From assembly GCF_019890675.1 (NCBI RefSeq), contig NZ_JAIOAA010000006.1, forward strand, positions 62,001 to 126,000: 64,000 nucleotides of DNA, given 5' to 3'. A program made the position numbers and the translations under genes. The DNA is from Micromonospora sp. PLK6-60. Lineage in GTDB: Bacteria > Actinomycetota > Actinomycetes > Mycobacteriales > Micromonosporaceae. Shown piece by piece: positions 1 through 8,749 of this stretch. The number at the start of each line of letters is the position of its first letter. Position 1 is the first letter of the stretch. Below the pieces are notes generated by a model that saw only the letters and a program-made list of their open reading frames with translations, ran no database searches and was not told the DNA's origin.

Positions 1-2
1 CG

Positions 3-2108
3 TTCCGGCTGTTCCCGCCGAAGGTGGTCCGGCCGTACCTGGAGCAGTTGACCGCGGCGGAGGGCGTCAAGGTCGAGCCGGCCGTCTTCCCGCTCGTGGT
101 GCGCGCCGGTGCGGGCAGCATGCGCGACAGCCTCTCCGTGCTGGACCAGCTCATCGCGGGTGCCGGCCCGGAGGGGGTCAGCTACGCCCGGGCCGTCGCG
201 CTGCTCGGCGTGACCGACTCGGCGTTGATCGACGAGATGTGCGACGCGCTGGCCGCCGGGGACGGCGCCGCCGCGTACGCCACCGTCGACCGGGTGGCCG
301 AGGCCGGGCACGACCTGCGCCGGTTCGCCTCCGACCTGCTGGAACGGCTGCGCGACCTGATCGTCCTCCAGCAGGTGCCGGACGCGGCCGCCAAGGGCCT
401 GATCGACGGCCCGGCCGACCAGATGGAGCGGATGGCCGCCCAGGCCCAGCGGCTCGGACCGGCCACCCTGTCCCGGTGCGCCGACATCGTGCACAACGGG
501 CTGGTCGAGATGCGCGGTGCCACCGCCCCCCGGCTGCTGATGGAGCTGATCTGCGCCCGGATGCTGCTGCCCGGCGCCGACGACTCGACCGGCGGCCTGC
601 TCCAGCGCCTGGAGCGGATGGAACGCCGGCTCACCCTGAGTGGCGGCGAGCTGCCGCCGGCCACCGCCGGGCCCGCGCCGGTCGCGCCCGCCCCGGAGGT
701 ACGCCAGCAGCCTCCCACCCCGCCCGCGGCTGCCGCCGCGCCGCACCCGTCGACCGCCGGCGAGCCGGCGGCTGCCGCACCCCCGCAGGCCGTCCCCGCC
801 GCCGTCCCGTCCCAGGAACCGACCGGCCCGTCCCACGGCTCGGCCGCTCCGGAGCCCGGTGCCCCCGCCCGCCGTCCGGTGCCGCCGTCGGCGGTGCTGC
901 CCGACCCGGCGACCCCGGCCCCGCCCCGCCCCGGCACATCCGTCCCGGGTGCGCTGGACGGGGTGGCGGTCCGCCGCGCGTGGCCGGACATCGTCGCCAA
1001 GGTCAACCGGATCAAGAAGCCGGCCGCGGCGTTGATGCGGGACGCGGTGGTCCGGGACCTGGACGGCGACACCCTGGTGCTGACGGTGAAGTCGCCGGTG
1101 CTGGCGCAGATGATGGGCAACCACACCGCCGTGCTGGCCGAGGCCCTGTACGAGGAGTTCGGCGTCCGCTGGCAGATCCGCTGCGAGGTGGCCGGGGAGC
1201 GGGGCGGCAGCGCGCTCGGCGGCCCGGCGCGGTCGTCCACGCCGGCCCGGCCGGCCACGCCGCCGGAAGCGGCGCCGACTCAGCCCGGGTCCGGCCAGCC
1301 ACCCGCCGCGGGCCGGGTCGAGTCCGCTCGCGGTGGTGCGTCTCGGCCTGCCGCCGACCCGGGTGGCCAGGCAGGCGGCGGGTCCGGCGAGGACGAGGAC
1401 TGGCCCGAGCCGGCCCGTCCCGGCGGGGACGGCGATCCGGGTGCGGCGGCCCGGCCGGCTGACATGGCCGGCGCGGCGGACGACTCCGGCGATGACTGGC
1501 CGGAGCCGGCCCGCCCGGGTGGCGCGTCGACGAACGCCCCGACGCCCGGTGGCCCGGTCGCGGGCAGGCCCGGCGTGAGCCCGGCCGCGGGCGATCCCGG
1601 CGCCCGCCCGCCGGCGACGGGCGGCCCGGGTGCCGCCGCGAGTGGCCTGGGCGGGAGCGCGGCGACCGGCGCGAGCGGTCCGGGTGGGAGCGCGGCGACC
1701 GGCGCGAGCGGTCCGGGTGGGAGCGCGGCGACCGGATCGGGGACGGCGTCGACCGCGCCCCGGCGGCCGAGCAACGGCGCGCCGGTGAGCAGCGCGATCG
1801 CCGCGGCGCGGGCTGCCGCGGCGGGCGCCGGCAAGGGGCCGCGTGCCGGTCAGGAGGCGCGGCGGACCGCGGACGCGGACTGGGCGGGGGAGCCGCCGTA
1901 CGACCCGGACTACGACGGGCCGTTGCGCGGCGGGCGACCGGGTGGGCAGCCGGCCACCCCGACCTACGAGGGCTTCGACCCGGGTGACGAGCCGCTCGAC
2001 GTGGTGATCGACGAGCGGACCGCCCGGCAGTCCAGCGAGGAACAGGCGGTGCAACTGCTCCGGGAGGCCCTCGGCGCCGAGAAGATCAACGAGGTGGACG
2101 CGCGATAG
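3..2108 (+). CDS. dnaX: DNA polymerase III subunit gamma/tau, 5'-truncated by the window edge
   Basis: This is the C-terminal part of the clamp-loader ATPase that opens and loads the sliding clamp at the replication fork. The open frame runs in from before base 1 (FRLFPPKV precedes the first GTG at 24), so the P-loop and zinc region lie outside the window. The sequence GAGSMRDSLSVLDQL near the start matches the sensor-2 region of DnaX, and a helical collar domain follows to about codon 210. After that comes a long Pro/Ala-rich linker, a small folded block (about codons 320-395, resembling tau domain V), and a low-complexity tail. The tail contains a DWPEPARPGG motif twice and an 11-residue GASGPGGSAAT repeat, and it ends in a conserved-looking acidic C-terminus. 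No dnaX-type slippery A-run is present in the visible part. The ybaB and recR genes downstream are the usual neighbours. Confidence 0.95.
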   Translation, partial: FRLFPPKVVRPYLEQLTAAEGVKVEPAVFPLVVRAGAGSMRDSLSVLDQLIAGAGPEGVSYARAVALLGVTDSALIDEMCDALAAGDGAAAYATVDRVAEAGHDLRRFASDLLERLRDLIVLQQVPDAAAKGLIDGPADQMERMAAQAQRLGPATLSRCADIVHNGLVEMRGATAPRLLMELICARMLLPGADDSTGGLLQRLERMERRLTLSGGELPPATAGPAPVAPAPEVRQQPPTPPAAAAAPHPSTAGEPAAAAPPQAVPAAVPSQEPTGPSHGSAAPEPGAPARRPVPPSAVLPDPATPAPPRPGTSVPGALDGVAVRRAWPDIVAKVNRIKKPAAALMRDAVVRDLDGDTLVLTVKSPVLAQMMGNHTAVLAEALYEEFGVRWQIRCEVAGERGGSALGGPARSSTPARPATPPEAAPTQPGSGQPPAAGRVESARGGASRPAADPGGQAGGGSGEDEDWPEPARPGGDGDPGAAARPADMAGAADDSGDDWPEPARPGGASTNAPTPGGPVAGRPGVSPAAGDPGARPPATGGPGAAASGLGGSAATGASGPGGSAATGASGPGGSAATGSGTASTAPRRPSNGAPVSSAIAAARAAAAGAGKGPRAGQEARRTADADWAGEPPYDPDYDGPLRGGRPGGQPATPTYEGFDPGDEPLDVVIDERTARQSSEEQAVQLLREALGAEKINEVDAR
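1659..1737 (+). repeat. 33-bp tandem repeat inside dnaX tail
   Basis: About 2.4 to 3 nearly identical copies of a 33-bp unit (core GCGAGCGGTCCGGGTGGGAG) encode the 11-residue GASGPGGSAAT repeat in the disordered linker of DnaX. The unit length is a multiple of three, so copy-number changes would leave the frame intact. Confidence 0.8.
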
Positions 2109-2136
2109 CTCCGGCCGCTCAGACCGTCCAGGTGGG

Positions 2137-2277
2137 GTGTCGGTGCGGGTGCGTCCCGACCAGCCACCCGTGCTCACCACCGAGCGGGTGCGGTTCAAGC
2201 CCTACCAACTTGATGTCGTAGACGAATCATTCGGTGTCTCCGTCGTGCCTGTTTGCGGCAATGGTGGGGATCGGTGA
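2137..2277 (+). pseudogene. Possible N-terminal remnant of a GNAT acetyltransferase, cut by a palindromic element
   Basis: A GTG-initiated frame of 46 codons starts right after dnaX, with AGGTGGG directly upstream. Its first part reads VRPDQPPVLTTERVRFKP, which resembles the beginning of GNAT-family acetyltransferases (LxTERLxLRP). At base 2200 the frame runs into the inverted-repeat element and then into a stop, so only about 21 plausible residues remain. The GNAT assignment rests on a very short motif and is tentative. The reading that the element or an associated deletion removed the rest is an inference from the abrupt boundary. Confidence 0.35.
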
Positions 2278-2304
2278 TTCGGTGGTGAGGTCAAGTTGGT
2301 AGGG
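2200..2304. repeat. Degenerate copy of the TACCAACTTGA inverted-repeat element
   Basis: The left arm CCCTACCAACTTGATGTCG and a right arm ending TCAAGTTGGTAGGG form an inverted repeat about 105 bp across. Fourteen outer bases match perfectly, the middle of the arms is mismatched, and CGAATCA/TGATTCG pairs again on the inner side. The left arm is nearly identical (one G/A difference over about 28 bases) to the arms of the perfect element at 59972-60126, so this is a decayed member of the same family. Confidence 0.8.
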
Positions 2305-2548
2305 AGCGGATGAGGTAAGGCCGGGCCGCCCGTGGTCAACATCCCGCCCAGCCGACCACCGCCCCCGACCGGACACCGCGAGATGCGACACGTTGGGCCG
2401 GCCGCGCCGCAGCGTGCCGGCCCGGGGCCGTGGTGCGAAGCGTGCCGGGCCGGGGCCGGATCCGCCGGAAAGGTCGGCGGCGCCCGGCCGCCACTACCTG
2501 GGCGGGCACTCCCGGAAGTGCCGGGCGGGGTGCGGCTGCCCCTAGCGT

Positions 2549-2554
2549 TAGGCT
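2549..2554 (+). promoter_or_regulatory. Putative -10 box for ybaB-recR
   Basis: TAGGCT fits the actinobacterial TAnnnT -10 consensus and lies 39 bases before the ybaB start. The ribosome-binding site AAGGAG (2582-2587) sits between them. No clear -35 hexamer is visible. The rest of 2305-2593 shows no credible gene. Confidence 0.4.
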
Positions 2555-2593
2555 GAGCGCGGCCGAGCAGACGAGTGCGAGAAGGAGCCATCC

Positions 2594-2926
2594 GTGCGCC
2601 CAGGTGGACAGCCGAACATGCAGCAGATGCTGAAGCAGGCGCAGAAGATGCAGCAGCAGATCGCCAAGGCGCAGGCTGAGCTGGCCGACGCCGAGCTGAC
2701 CGGCACCGCCGGCGGTGGCCTGGTCACCGCCACCGTCGCCGGCACCGGCGAGCTGAAGGCGATCAAGATCGACCCGAAGGCGGTCGACGCGGATGACGTG
2801 GAGACGCTGGAGGACCTGGTGGTGGCGGCCGTGCACAACGCCGCCGAGGCGGCCCGCGAGCTGACCGAGCAGAAGATGGGCCCGGTCGCGGGCGGGATGG
2901 GCGGCCTCGGCCTGCCCGGGTTCTGA
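2594..2926 (+). CDS. ybaB: YbaB/EbfC family nucleoid-associated protein
   Basis: This is a small DNA-binding protein of 110 residues, the usual size for YbaB/EbfC. The family forms dimers that bind DNA without strong sequence preference and help shape the nucleoid; in many bacteria the gene lies between dnaX and recR, as here. The N-terminus [20 protein letters not shown] opens a long helix, followed by the beta-rich core with [22 protein letters not shown], typical of the family. The GTG start is chosen because GAAGGAG lies 6-10 bases upstream. The recR start follows 5 bases after the stop, so the two are very likely co-transcribed. Confidence 0.93.
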   Translation: MRPGGQPNMQQMLKQAQKMQQQIAKAQAELADAELTGTAGGGLVTATVAGTGELKAIKIDPKAVDADDVETLEDLVVAAVHNAAEAARELTEQKMGPVAGGMGGLGLPGF

Positions 2927-2931
2927 GCCAG

Positions 2932-3525
2932 ATGTACGAGGGTGCCATCCAGGACCTGATCGACGAGCTGGGCCGGCTGCCAGGGGTGGGGCCGAAGAGC
3001 GCCCAGCGGATCGCCTTCCACGTCCTCTCCGCCGACCCGACCGACGTCAACCGGCTCGCCGGCGCGTTGCGCCGGGTCAAGGACCTGGTGCGGTTCTGCA
3101 CCACCTGTTACAACGTGGCCGAGTCCGAGCAGTGCCGGATCTGCCGCGACCCGCGCCGGACCGACGAGGTGCTCTGCGTGGTGGAGGAGCCGAAGGACGT
3201 CGTCGCGATCGAACGGACCGGCGAGTTCCGCGGCCGGTACCACGTGCTCGGCGGGGCGATCAATCCGCTGGAGGGCATCGGGCCGGACAGCCTGCGCATC
3301 CGGGAACTGATGACCCGGCTGAGCGGCGGCACGGTGCGCGAGCTGATCCTCGCCACCGACCCGAACACCGAGGGCGAGGCGACGGCGACGTACCTGGCCC
3401 TGATGGTCAAGCCGATGGGGATCGCGGTGACCCGGCTGGCCAGCGGCCTGCCGGTCGGCGGCGACCTGGAGTACGCCGACGAGATCACGCTCGGTCGGGC
3501 CTTCGAGGGGCGGCGCGCGGTCTGA
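2932..3525 (+). CDS. recR: Recombination mediator protein RecR
   Basis: RecR acts with RecO (and RecF) to load RecA on SSB-coated single-stranded DNA at gaps and stalled forks. The 197-residue length is standard. In order it shows the helix-hairpin-helix region ([17 protein letters not shown], residues about 15-31), a C4 zinc finger ([18 protein letters not shown]), a Toprim domain ([17 protein letters not shown], then [12 protein letters not shown]) and a C-terminal strand motif ([17 protein letters not shown]). The gene is closely linked to ybaB and is followed by a strong hairpin, so the dnaX-ybaB-recR block ends here. Confidence 0.97.
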   Translation: MYEGAIQDLIDELGRLPGVGPKSAQRIAFHVLSADPTDVNRLAGALRRVKDLVRFCTTCYNVAESEQCRICRDPRRTDEVLCVVEEPKDVVAIERTGEFRGRYHVLGGAINPLEGIGPDSLRIRELMTRLSGGTVRELILATDPNTEGEATATYLALMVKPMGIAVTRLASGLPVGGDLEYADEITLGRAFEGRRAV

Positions 3526-3546
3526 CGCGTACCTGATCGGGCCTGT

Positions 3547-3580
3547 GACGGCCGGTGCCGGAGCCCCGGTGCCGGCCGTC
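3547..3580 (+). terminator. Hairpin after recR
   Basis: GACGGCCGG and CCGGCCGTC flank an inner imperfect CCGG pairing, giving a GC-rich stem-loop 22 bases after the recR stop. There is no T-run, as is common in high-GC actinobacteria. It probably separates recR from the ABC importer operon. Confidence 0.6.
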
Positions 3581-3763
3581 CGTGGTTCTGACATGTGGAC
3601 CTTGCTGGTGACCGTCGATGTAACAAATCGGCCAACCTGGTAGCGGGGTAAATGGTTCTTTTCGCCGCCACATGTGACACCGAACGCCCTCCGTCGTACC
3701 AGTTAAGACACGATCCGGTACCAACCGCTTCGTCGGCAGTTTCCCGGCGGTCCGAACGGGGGC

Positions 3764-3795
3764 TAAGGTCACCGCCATCGGTGACCCCTGTCACC
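3764..3795 (+). promoter_or_regulatory. Promoter -10 overlapped by a GGTCACC-N6-GGTGACC palindrome
   Basis: TAAGGT (3764-3769) fits a -10 box for the ABC importer operon. It overlaps a perfect 7-bp inverted repeat, GGTCACC (3767-3773) and GGTGACC (3780-3786), spaced by 6 bases. A further half-site GTCACC lies at 3790-3795. A repressor bound across the -10 and start point is the natural reading, but the factor is unknown. Upstream, ACATGTGG (3591-3598) and CCACATGT (3668-3675) form another widely spaced 8-bp inverted pair. Confidence 0.5.
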
Positions 3796-3833
3796 ACGTT
3801 GTCCGTTCCCCCAAGGACGAGGTGAAGCACACC

Positions 3834-5498
3834 ATGCGTGCACCCAGGCCGAAGGCCGCTGTCGCGGCCATCGCGGTCGCGGCTCTCGCGGTAGCAGGAT
3901 GCGCCGAGAGCGATCGCGACAGTGATTCCGGCGGTAGCAAGAAGGACACCCTCGTCTTCGGCGTCGCCGGAGACCCGAAGGTGCTCGACCCCAGCTTCGC
4001 CAGTGACGGTGAGTCGCTGCGCGTGGCGCGTCAGGTCTTCGAGACCCTGGTCCGTCCGGAGGAGGGTGGCACCAAGGTCACCCCGGGGCTGGCCGAGTCC
4101 TGGGAACCGGACTCGACCGGCACGGTCTGGACCTTCAAGCTGCGCTCCGGCGTGAAGTTCCACGACGGCGCCGAATTCAACGCCGAGGCGGTCTGCAAGA
4201 ACTTCGACCGCTGGTACAACGCCAAGGGCCTCATGCAGAGCCCGGACGTGACGGCGTACTGGCAGGACGTCATGGGCGGCTTCGCCAAGAACGAGAGCGC
4301 CGACCTGCCGCCGAGCCTCTTCAAGTCCTGCACCGCCAAGGACGCCACCACGGTTGACCTGGCCTTCACCCGGGTCTCCAGCAAGATCCCGGCCGCCCTG
4401 ATGCTGCCGTCGTTCTCCATCCACAGCCCGAAGGCGCTGGAGCAGTACGACGCGAGCAACGTCGGCGGCACCGCCGAGGACATCAAGTACCCGGCGTACG
4501 CGCTGGAGCACCCGACCGGCACCGGGCCGTTCAAGTTCAAGTCCTGGGACGTCGCCAACAAGACGCTCACCATCGAGCGCAACGACGACTACTACGGCGA
4601 CAAGGCCAAGCTGAAGACCATCATCTTCAAGACGATCTCGGACGAGAACGCCCGCAAGCAGGCGCTCCGCTCGGGTGACATCCAGGGCTACGACCTGGTC
4701 GGCCCGGCCGACGTCGAGCCGCTGAAGAACGAGGGCTTCAACGTCCTGACCCGGCCCGCGTTCAACGTCCTCTACCTGGCGATCAACCAGAAGGGGAACC
4801 CGAAGCTCGCCGACATCAAGGTCCGGCAGGCCATCGCGTACGCGCTGAACCGTCAGGCGCTGGTCGACTCGAAGCTGCCCCCGGGCGCCAAGGTCGCGCT
4901 GAACTTCATGCCGGACACCGTCGAGGGCTGGAACGGCGACGTCACCAAGTACGACTACAACCCGGAGAAGGCCAAGCAGCTGCTGGCCGAGGCCGGCGCG
5001 TCGAACCTGACCCTGCGGTTCCACTACCCGACCGAGGTCACCCGGCCGTACATGCCGAACCCGAAGGACATCTTCGAGCTGCTCTCGGCGGACCTCAAGG
5101 CGGTCGGCATCAACGTCCAGGGCATCCCGCTGAAGTGGAGCCCGGACTACCTCAACGCCACCACCTCCGGCGCGGCGCACGACCTGCACTTCCTGGGCTG
5201 GACCGGTGACTACGGCGACGGCTACAACTTCATCGGCACCTTCTTCGACCGGGTGAAGCCGGAGTGGGGCTTCAACAACCCCGAGCTCTTCGCCCAGTTC
5301 AAGGACGCCGACACCACCGCCGACGCGGCGGCTCGGACGGAGAAGTACAAGGCCCTCAACAAGGCGATCATGGACTTCCTGCCGGGTGTGCCGATCTCGC
5401 ACTCCCCGCCGGCCATCGTGTTCGGCAAGGACGTGACCGGCATCAAGGCGAGCCCGCTCACCGACGAGCGGTACGCGACCGCAGAGTTCAAGTCCTGA
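3834..5498 (+). CDS. ABC transporter substrate-binding lipoprotein, family 5 (peptide/nickel type)
   Basis: This is the extracytoplasmic receptor of the importer encoded by the next four genes. The N-terminus MRAPRPKAAVAAIAVAALA leads to a lipobox (AVAG-C), so the mature protein should be lipid-anchored. The body shows the family-5 pattern: FGVAGDPKVLDPSF, VFETLVRPEEGG, LAESWEPD, WTFKLRSGVKFHDG, and DIKVRQAIAYALNR near residue 330. Length is 554 residues, typical for DppA/OppA-like proteins. A GTG four codons upstream (3822) is an alternative start; the ATG at 3834 follows AAGGACGAGG at a longer spacing. The ligand (di/oligopeptide, nickel, sugar or other) cannot be read from the sequence. 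Confidence 0.92.
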   Translation: MRAPRPKAAVAAIAVAALAVAGCAESDRDSDSGGSKKDTLVFGVAGDPKVLDPSFASDGESLRVARQVFETLVRPEEGGTKVTPGLAESWEPDSTGTVWTFKLRSGVKFHDGAEFNAEAVCKNFDRWYNAKGLMQSPDVTAYWQDVMGGFAKNESADLPPSLFKSCTAKDATTVDLAFTRVSSKIPAALMLPSFSIHSPKALEQYDASNVGGTAEDIKYPAYALEHPTGTGPFKFKSWDVANKTLTIERNDDYYGDKAKLKTIIFKTISDENARKQALRSGDIQGYDLVGPADVEPLKNEGFNVLTRPAFNVLYLAINQKGNPKLADIKVRQAIAYALNRQALVDSKLPPGAKVALNFMPDTVEGWNGDVTKYDYNPEKAKQLLAEAGASNLTLRFHYPTEVTRPYMPNPKDIFELLSADLKAVGINVQGIPLKWSPDYLNATTSGAAHDLHFLGWTGDYGDGYNFIGTFFDRVKPEWGFNNPELFAQFKDADTTADAAARTEKYKALNKAIMDFLPGVPISHSPPAIVFGKDVTGIKASPLTDERYATAEFKS

Positions 5499-5519
5499 AC
5501 CTGACCTGAGAGCACCAAC

Positions 5520-5553
5520 GCGGGCGGGCGCCGTCTCCACGGCGTCCGCCCGC
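5520..5553 (+). terminator. Intra-operon hairpin between receptor and permease genes
   Basis: GCGGGCGG-CGCCGT and ACGGCG-CCGCCCGC form a strong stem with a 4-base loop in the 83-base gap after the substrate-binding gene. Such hairpins commonly cause partial termination or protect the 3' end, giving more receptor than permease. The role here is inferred from position only. Confidence 0.5.
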
Positions 5554-5581
5554 ACCCCTCCGCACCCCCTCCGAGGCCGCC

Positions 5582-6586
5582 GTGTTCCGCTTCATCGTCA
5601 GGCGCCTGCTACAGCTGATACCGACGCTGTTCGGGCTCTCCGTCCTGCTGTTCATCTGGTTGCACCGCCTACCCGGCGGGCCCGAGACCGCGATCCTGGG
5701 TGAGCGCGGCACGCCGGAGATGCGCGCGCAGATCCGGCGCAACCTCGGCCTCGACGAGCCGATCCTGGTTCAGTACGCGCGGTTCCTGCGCCGCATGATC
5801 AAGCTGGACCTGGGCACCTCGACCTCCACCAAGCGGGCGGTCACCACCGAGTTCGTGGAGCGCTTCCCCGGCACCGTCGAGCTGACCATCATGGCGATGG
5901 TCCTCGCCATCGGCATCGGCATCCCGCTGGGCTACCTGGCCGCCCGCCGCCGCGGCCGGCTGCTCGACCACGCCTCGGTCGGCGGCTCGCTGATCGGCAT
6001 CTGCATCCCGGTCTTCTTCCTGGCCTACGTGCTCAAGGCGATCTTCTCCGAGCACTTCCACTGGTTCCCGTCCAGCGGCCGGCAGGACCCGACCATCGGG
6101 GCGACCCGGGTCACCAACTTCTTCCTCCTCGACGGGCTGATGACCCGCGAGTGGGATGCCGCCGCCGACGCCCTCTGGCATCTGGTGCTGCCCGGCATCG
6201 CACTGGCCAGCATCCCGCTGGCGATCATCGTCCGGATCACCCGGGCCAGCGTGCTGGAGGTGCTCGGTGAGGACTTTGTCCGGACCGCCGAGGCCAAGGG
6301 CCTGACCGAGAACACGGTGCGCCGCCGGCACGTGCTGCGCAACGCGATGCTGCCGGTCGCCACGTCCATCGGCCTGCTCACCGGCGGCCTGCTCTCCGGC
6401 GCGGTGCTGACCGAGACAGTCTTCGCCTTCAGCGGCATCGGCGCGTTCGTCGCCGAGGCGATCGGGCAGCGCGACTATCCCGTGCTGATGGGCTTCATCA
6501 TGATCATTGCGGTGGTGTACGTGCTGGTGAACCTGATCGTCGACCTCTCCTACAGCGTGATCGACCCGAGGGTGAGGGTGCGATGA
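5582..6586 (+). CDS. ABC transporter permease, DppB-like
   Basis: This is the first membrane subunit of the family-5 importer. It has 334 residues and a GTG start. The N-terminus (FRFIVRRLLQLIPTLFGLSVLLFIW) is the typical first transmembrane helix of the DppB/OppB family, followed by an extended external loop containing RRNLGLDEPILVQYARFL. About six transmembrane segments are evident. The EAA loop for contact with the ATPase is seen as EDFVRTAEAKGLTENTVRRRH. It overlaps the following permease gene by four bases (ATGA), indicating translational coupling. Confidence 0.93.
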   Translation: MFRFIVRRLLQLIPTLFGLSVLLFIWLHRLPGGPETAILGERGTPEMRAQIRRNLGLDEPILVQYARFLRRMIKLDLGTSTSTKRAVTTEFVERFPGTVELTIMAMVLAIGIGIPLGYLAARRRGRLLDHASVGGSLIGICIPVFFLAYVLKAIFSEHFHWFPSSGRQDPTIGATRVTNFFLLDGLMTREWDAAADALWHLVLPGIALASIPLAIIVRITRASVLEVLGEDFVRTAEAKGLTENTVRRRHVLRNAMLPVATSIGLLTGGLLSGAVLTETVFAFSGIGAFVAEAIGQRDYPVLMGFIMIIAVVYVLVNLIVDLSYSVIDPRVRVR

Positions 6587-7545
6587 CCATCACCACTGGC
6601 AAGAAGCGCGAGAAGCTGGACCGTCTCTCCGAGCTCGCCGCCCGTCAGGACGAGCAGGGCGTCAGCGTCTGGCAGGAGGCGTTCCGCCGGCTGCGGCGCA
6701 ACCCGGCCGCCATCGTCGGCGCGGTCATCTTCGCCCTGTTCGTCGTGGTGGCGCTTGTCGGCCCCTTCCTGGTGCCCTACTCGCCGACCGACACGATCGG
6801 TATCCGGGAGGGTCTGATCAGGCCCGGGGTCATCCCTGGCATCGATGGTGACCACTGGCTCGGCTATGACCACCAGGGCCGGGACGAGTTCAGCCGGTTG
6901 ATCGTCGGCGCCCGGCAGACCCTGCTGGTCGGCGTGGTCGCCACCCTGATCGGGCTGGCGATCGGCGCGCTGATCGGCGGAGTCGCCGGCACCGCGGCCG
7001 GACTCGGCGGGCGCTGGGGCCGGTGGATCGACTCCACCCTGATGCGCTTCATCGACATGCTGCTGGCCATGCCGAGCCTGCTGCTCGCGGTGAGCATCGC
7101 GGCGCTGCTCGGGCCCAGCCTGATCACCGTCATGATCGCGGTCGGCGTGGTGTCGGTGCCGGTCTTCGCCCGGCTGCTGCGCGGCTCGATGATCTCCCAG
7201 TCCAACAGCGACTACGTGCTGGCGGCCACCGCCCTCGGCGTGAAGAAGTCGAAGATCGCGCTGACCCACGTGGTGCCGAACTCGCTCGCCCCGGTGATCG
7301 TCCAGGCCACGCTGACCCTGGCCACCGCGATCATCGAGGCCGCGGCGCTGTCCTTCCTCGGCCTCGGCAACCAGAACTCGGCCATCCCCGAGTGGGGGGT
7401 GATGCTCGCCGAAGCGCAGCCGTACCTCGGCGTCCGGCCCGGCCTGGCGATCTACCCGGCGGTGGCGATCATCATCACCGCGCTCGGCTTCACCCTGCTC
7501 GGTGAGGCGATGCGCGAGGCCCTCGACCCGAAGCTGCGGAAGTAG
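6583..7545 (+). CDS. ABC transporter permease, DppC-like
   Basis: This is the second membrane subunit, forming a heterodimeric channel with the preceding protein. The 320 residues contain the N-terminal OppC-type region (WQEAFRRLRRNPAAIVGAVIFALFV), a periplasmic-side segment with HWLGYDHQGRDEFSRLIVGAR, and the EAA loop (DYVLAATALGVKKSKIALTH). These are hallmarks of DppC/OppC. The N-terminal cytoplasmic stretch is slightly long and charged (KKREKLDRLSELAARQDEQG). Its start codon overlaps the previous stop. A 58-base gap holding a degenerate copy of the 48-bp junction repeat separates it from the first ATPase gene. Confidence 0.93.
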   Translation: MTITTGKKREKLDRLSELAARQDEQGVSVWQEAFRRLRRNPAAIVGAVIFALFVVVALVGPFLVPYSPTDTIGIREGLIRPGVIPGIDGDHWLGYDHQGRDEFSRLIVGARQTLLVGVVATLIGLAIGALIGGVAGTAAGLGGRWGRWIDSTLMRFIDMLLAMPSLLLAVSIAALLGPSLITVMIAVGVVSVPVFARLLRGSMISQSNSDYVLAATALGVKKSKIALTHVVPNSLAPVIVQATLTLATAIIEAAALSFLGLGNQNSAIPEWGVMLAEAQPYLGVRPGLAIYPAVAIIITALGFTLLGEAMREALDPKLRK

Positions 7546-7557
7546 GTCCGGCCATGT

Positions 7558-7595
7558 GTGAAGCACGCGGAGTGAACCTGCAGTCGCGAACGGAG
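7558..7595 (+). repeat. Degenerate, internally deleted copy of the 48-bp junction repeat
   Basis: GTGAAGCACGCGGAGTGAACC followed by GCAGTCGCGAACGGAG aligns to both ends of the junction repeat (GTGAGCGCGAGGAGCGAGCC ... GCAGTCGCGAACGGAG) but lacks about 12-15 middle bases. It lies between two operon genes in the transcribed orientation, and its final CGGAGG is the ribosome-binding site of the ATPase gene starting at 7604. Confidence 0.55.
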
Positions 7596-7603
7596 GGCCG
7601 GTA

Positions 7604-8749
7604 ATGGCACTGCTCGAAGTGGACGACCTCTCCGTCACGTTCGCCCGGCGCGGTCAGCGCACCGTGCGCGCCGTGGACGGGGTGTCCTTCTCGGTCGACG
7701 CCGGCGAGGTGGTCGGCCTGGTCGGCGAGTCCGGCTGCGGCAAGAGCGTCACCTCGCTGGCCATCATGGGCCTGCTGCCCAAGCAGCCGGGCCTGCGGGT
7801 CGGCGGCAAGGCGGTCTTCGACGGCACCGACCTGCTCCAGCTCGACGACCGCTCCCGGCGGGACATCCGGGGCCGGGACATCGCGATGATCTTCCAGGAC
7901 CCGCTCTCCTCGCTGAACCCGGTGGTCCCGATCGGCGTCCAGGTGACCGAGGTGCTCACCCGGCACCGCGGCATGAAGGGCGAGGCCGCCACCAAGGAGG
8001 CGGCGCAGCTGCTCGACCGGGTCGGCATCCCCGACCCGCGCCGCCGGCTCAAGGAGTACCCGCACCAGCTCTCCGGCGGGATGCGGCAGCGCGCCCTGAT
8101 CGCCATGGCGGTGGCCTGCCAGCCCCGGCTGCTGATCGCCGACGAGCCGACCACCGCGCTGGACGTCACCATCCAGGCCCAGATCCTGGAACTGCTCAAG
8201 GAACTGGTCCGGGACTCCGGCACCGCGCTGATGATGATCACGCACGACCTGGGCGTGGTGGCCGGGCTCTGCGACACCGTCAACGTGCTCTACGCCGGCC
8301 GGGTGGTGGAGACCGCCCGCCGGCGACCGCTGTTCCGCGAGCCCCGCCACCCGTACACCGTGGGTCTGCTCGGTTCGGTGCCGCGCCTGGACAGCGGGCG
8401 CGGCGAGCGGCTCAACCCCATCCCCGGCTCGGTGCGCGACGTGCTCCCCTGGCCGGAGGGGTGCGCCTTCGCCCCCCGCTGCACCCGCCGCGTCGACGAG
8501 TGCGTGGGCGAACCGCCGCAGCTGGTGCTCGCCCACGACGGCCGCAGCTACCGGTGCGTCAACCCGGCCCCGGTGCCCGGCGCGACGCAGGCCGAGGCCG
8601 AGGACCTCTACCGGGCGACGCCGACCGGCGACGACGCCGTCGCCGCCGTGCCGACGGCGGCCGAACCGGGTTCGGTGCCGGCGCAGGCCGTCCCGACCGA
8701 CCCGCCCGCCCCGCCGGGCCTGGGCTCGCGCGAGGAGGAGTCATCATGA
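7604..8749 (+). CDS. ABC transporter ATP-binding protein, DppD-like
   Basis: This is the first of two cytoplasmic ATPases that power the importer. It carries Walker A GESGCGKS (residues 41-48), signature LSGGMRQRA (156-164), Walker B LLIADEPT (177-184) and the switch His in [10 protein letters not shown]. The cysteine-containing oligopeptide-transporter C-terminal region is present ([15 protein letters not shown]). A roughly 50-residue Ala/Pro-rich tail makes it 381 residues, longer than the usual 330 or so. CGGAGG lies 8 bases before the ATG. The stop overlaps the next start (ATGA). Confidence 0.93.
   Translation: MALLEVDDLSVTFARRGQRTVRAVDGVSFSVDAGEVVGLVGESGCGKSVTSLAIMGLLPKQPGLRVGGKAVFDGTDLLQLDDRSRRDIRGRDIAMIFQDPLSSLNPVVPIGVQVTEVLTRHRGMKGEAATKEAAQLLDRVGIPDPRRRLKEYPHQLSGGMRQRALIAMAVACQPRLLIADEPTTALDVTIQAQILELLKELVRDSGTALMMITHDLGVVAGLCDTVNVLYAGRVVETARRRPLFREPRHPYTVGLLGSVPRLDSGRGERLNPIPGSVRDVLPWPEGCAFAPRCTRRVDECVGEPPQLVLAHDGRSYRCVNPAPVPGATQAEAEDLYRATPTGDDAVAAVPTAAEPGSVPAQAVPTDPPAPPGLGSREEESS

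Noticed and set aside
182..1258. Long minus-strand open frame opposite dnaX (and many similar frames opposite other genes)
   Set aside because: In DNA of this GC content, antisense frames stay open by chance. The translation is Arg/Ser/Ala-rich without any recognisable motif, while the plus strand encodes DnaX.
1659..1737. Programmed frameshift in dnaX producing a gamma form
   Set aside because: No A AAA AAG-type slippery sequence is visible in the part of the gene inside the window. The tandem repeat is a multiple of three and keeps the frame.
2202..2591. Minus-strand frame between dnaX and ybaB
   Set aside because: It is proline/arginine-rich, spans the inverted-repeat element and has no ribosome-binding site or family resemblance.
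3108..5555. 815-codon minus-strand frame across the substrate-binding gene
   Set aside because: It mirrors the codon structure of the plus-strand gene and lacks domains. The plus strand has a lipobox and family-5 motifs.
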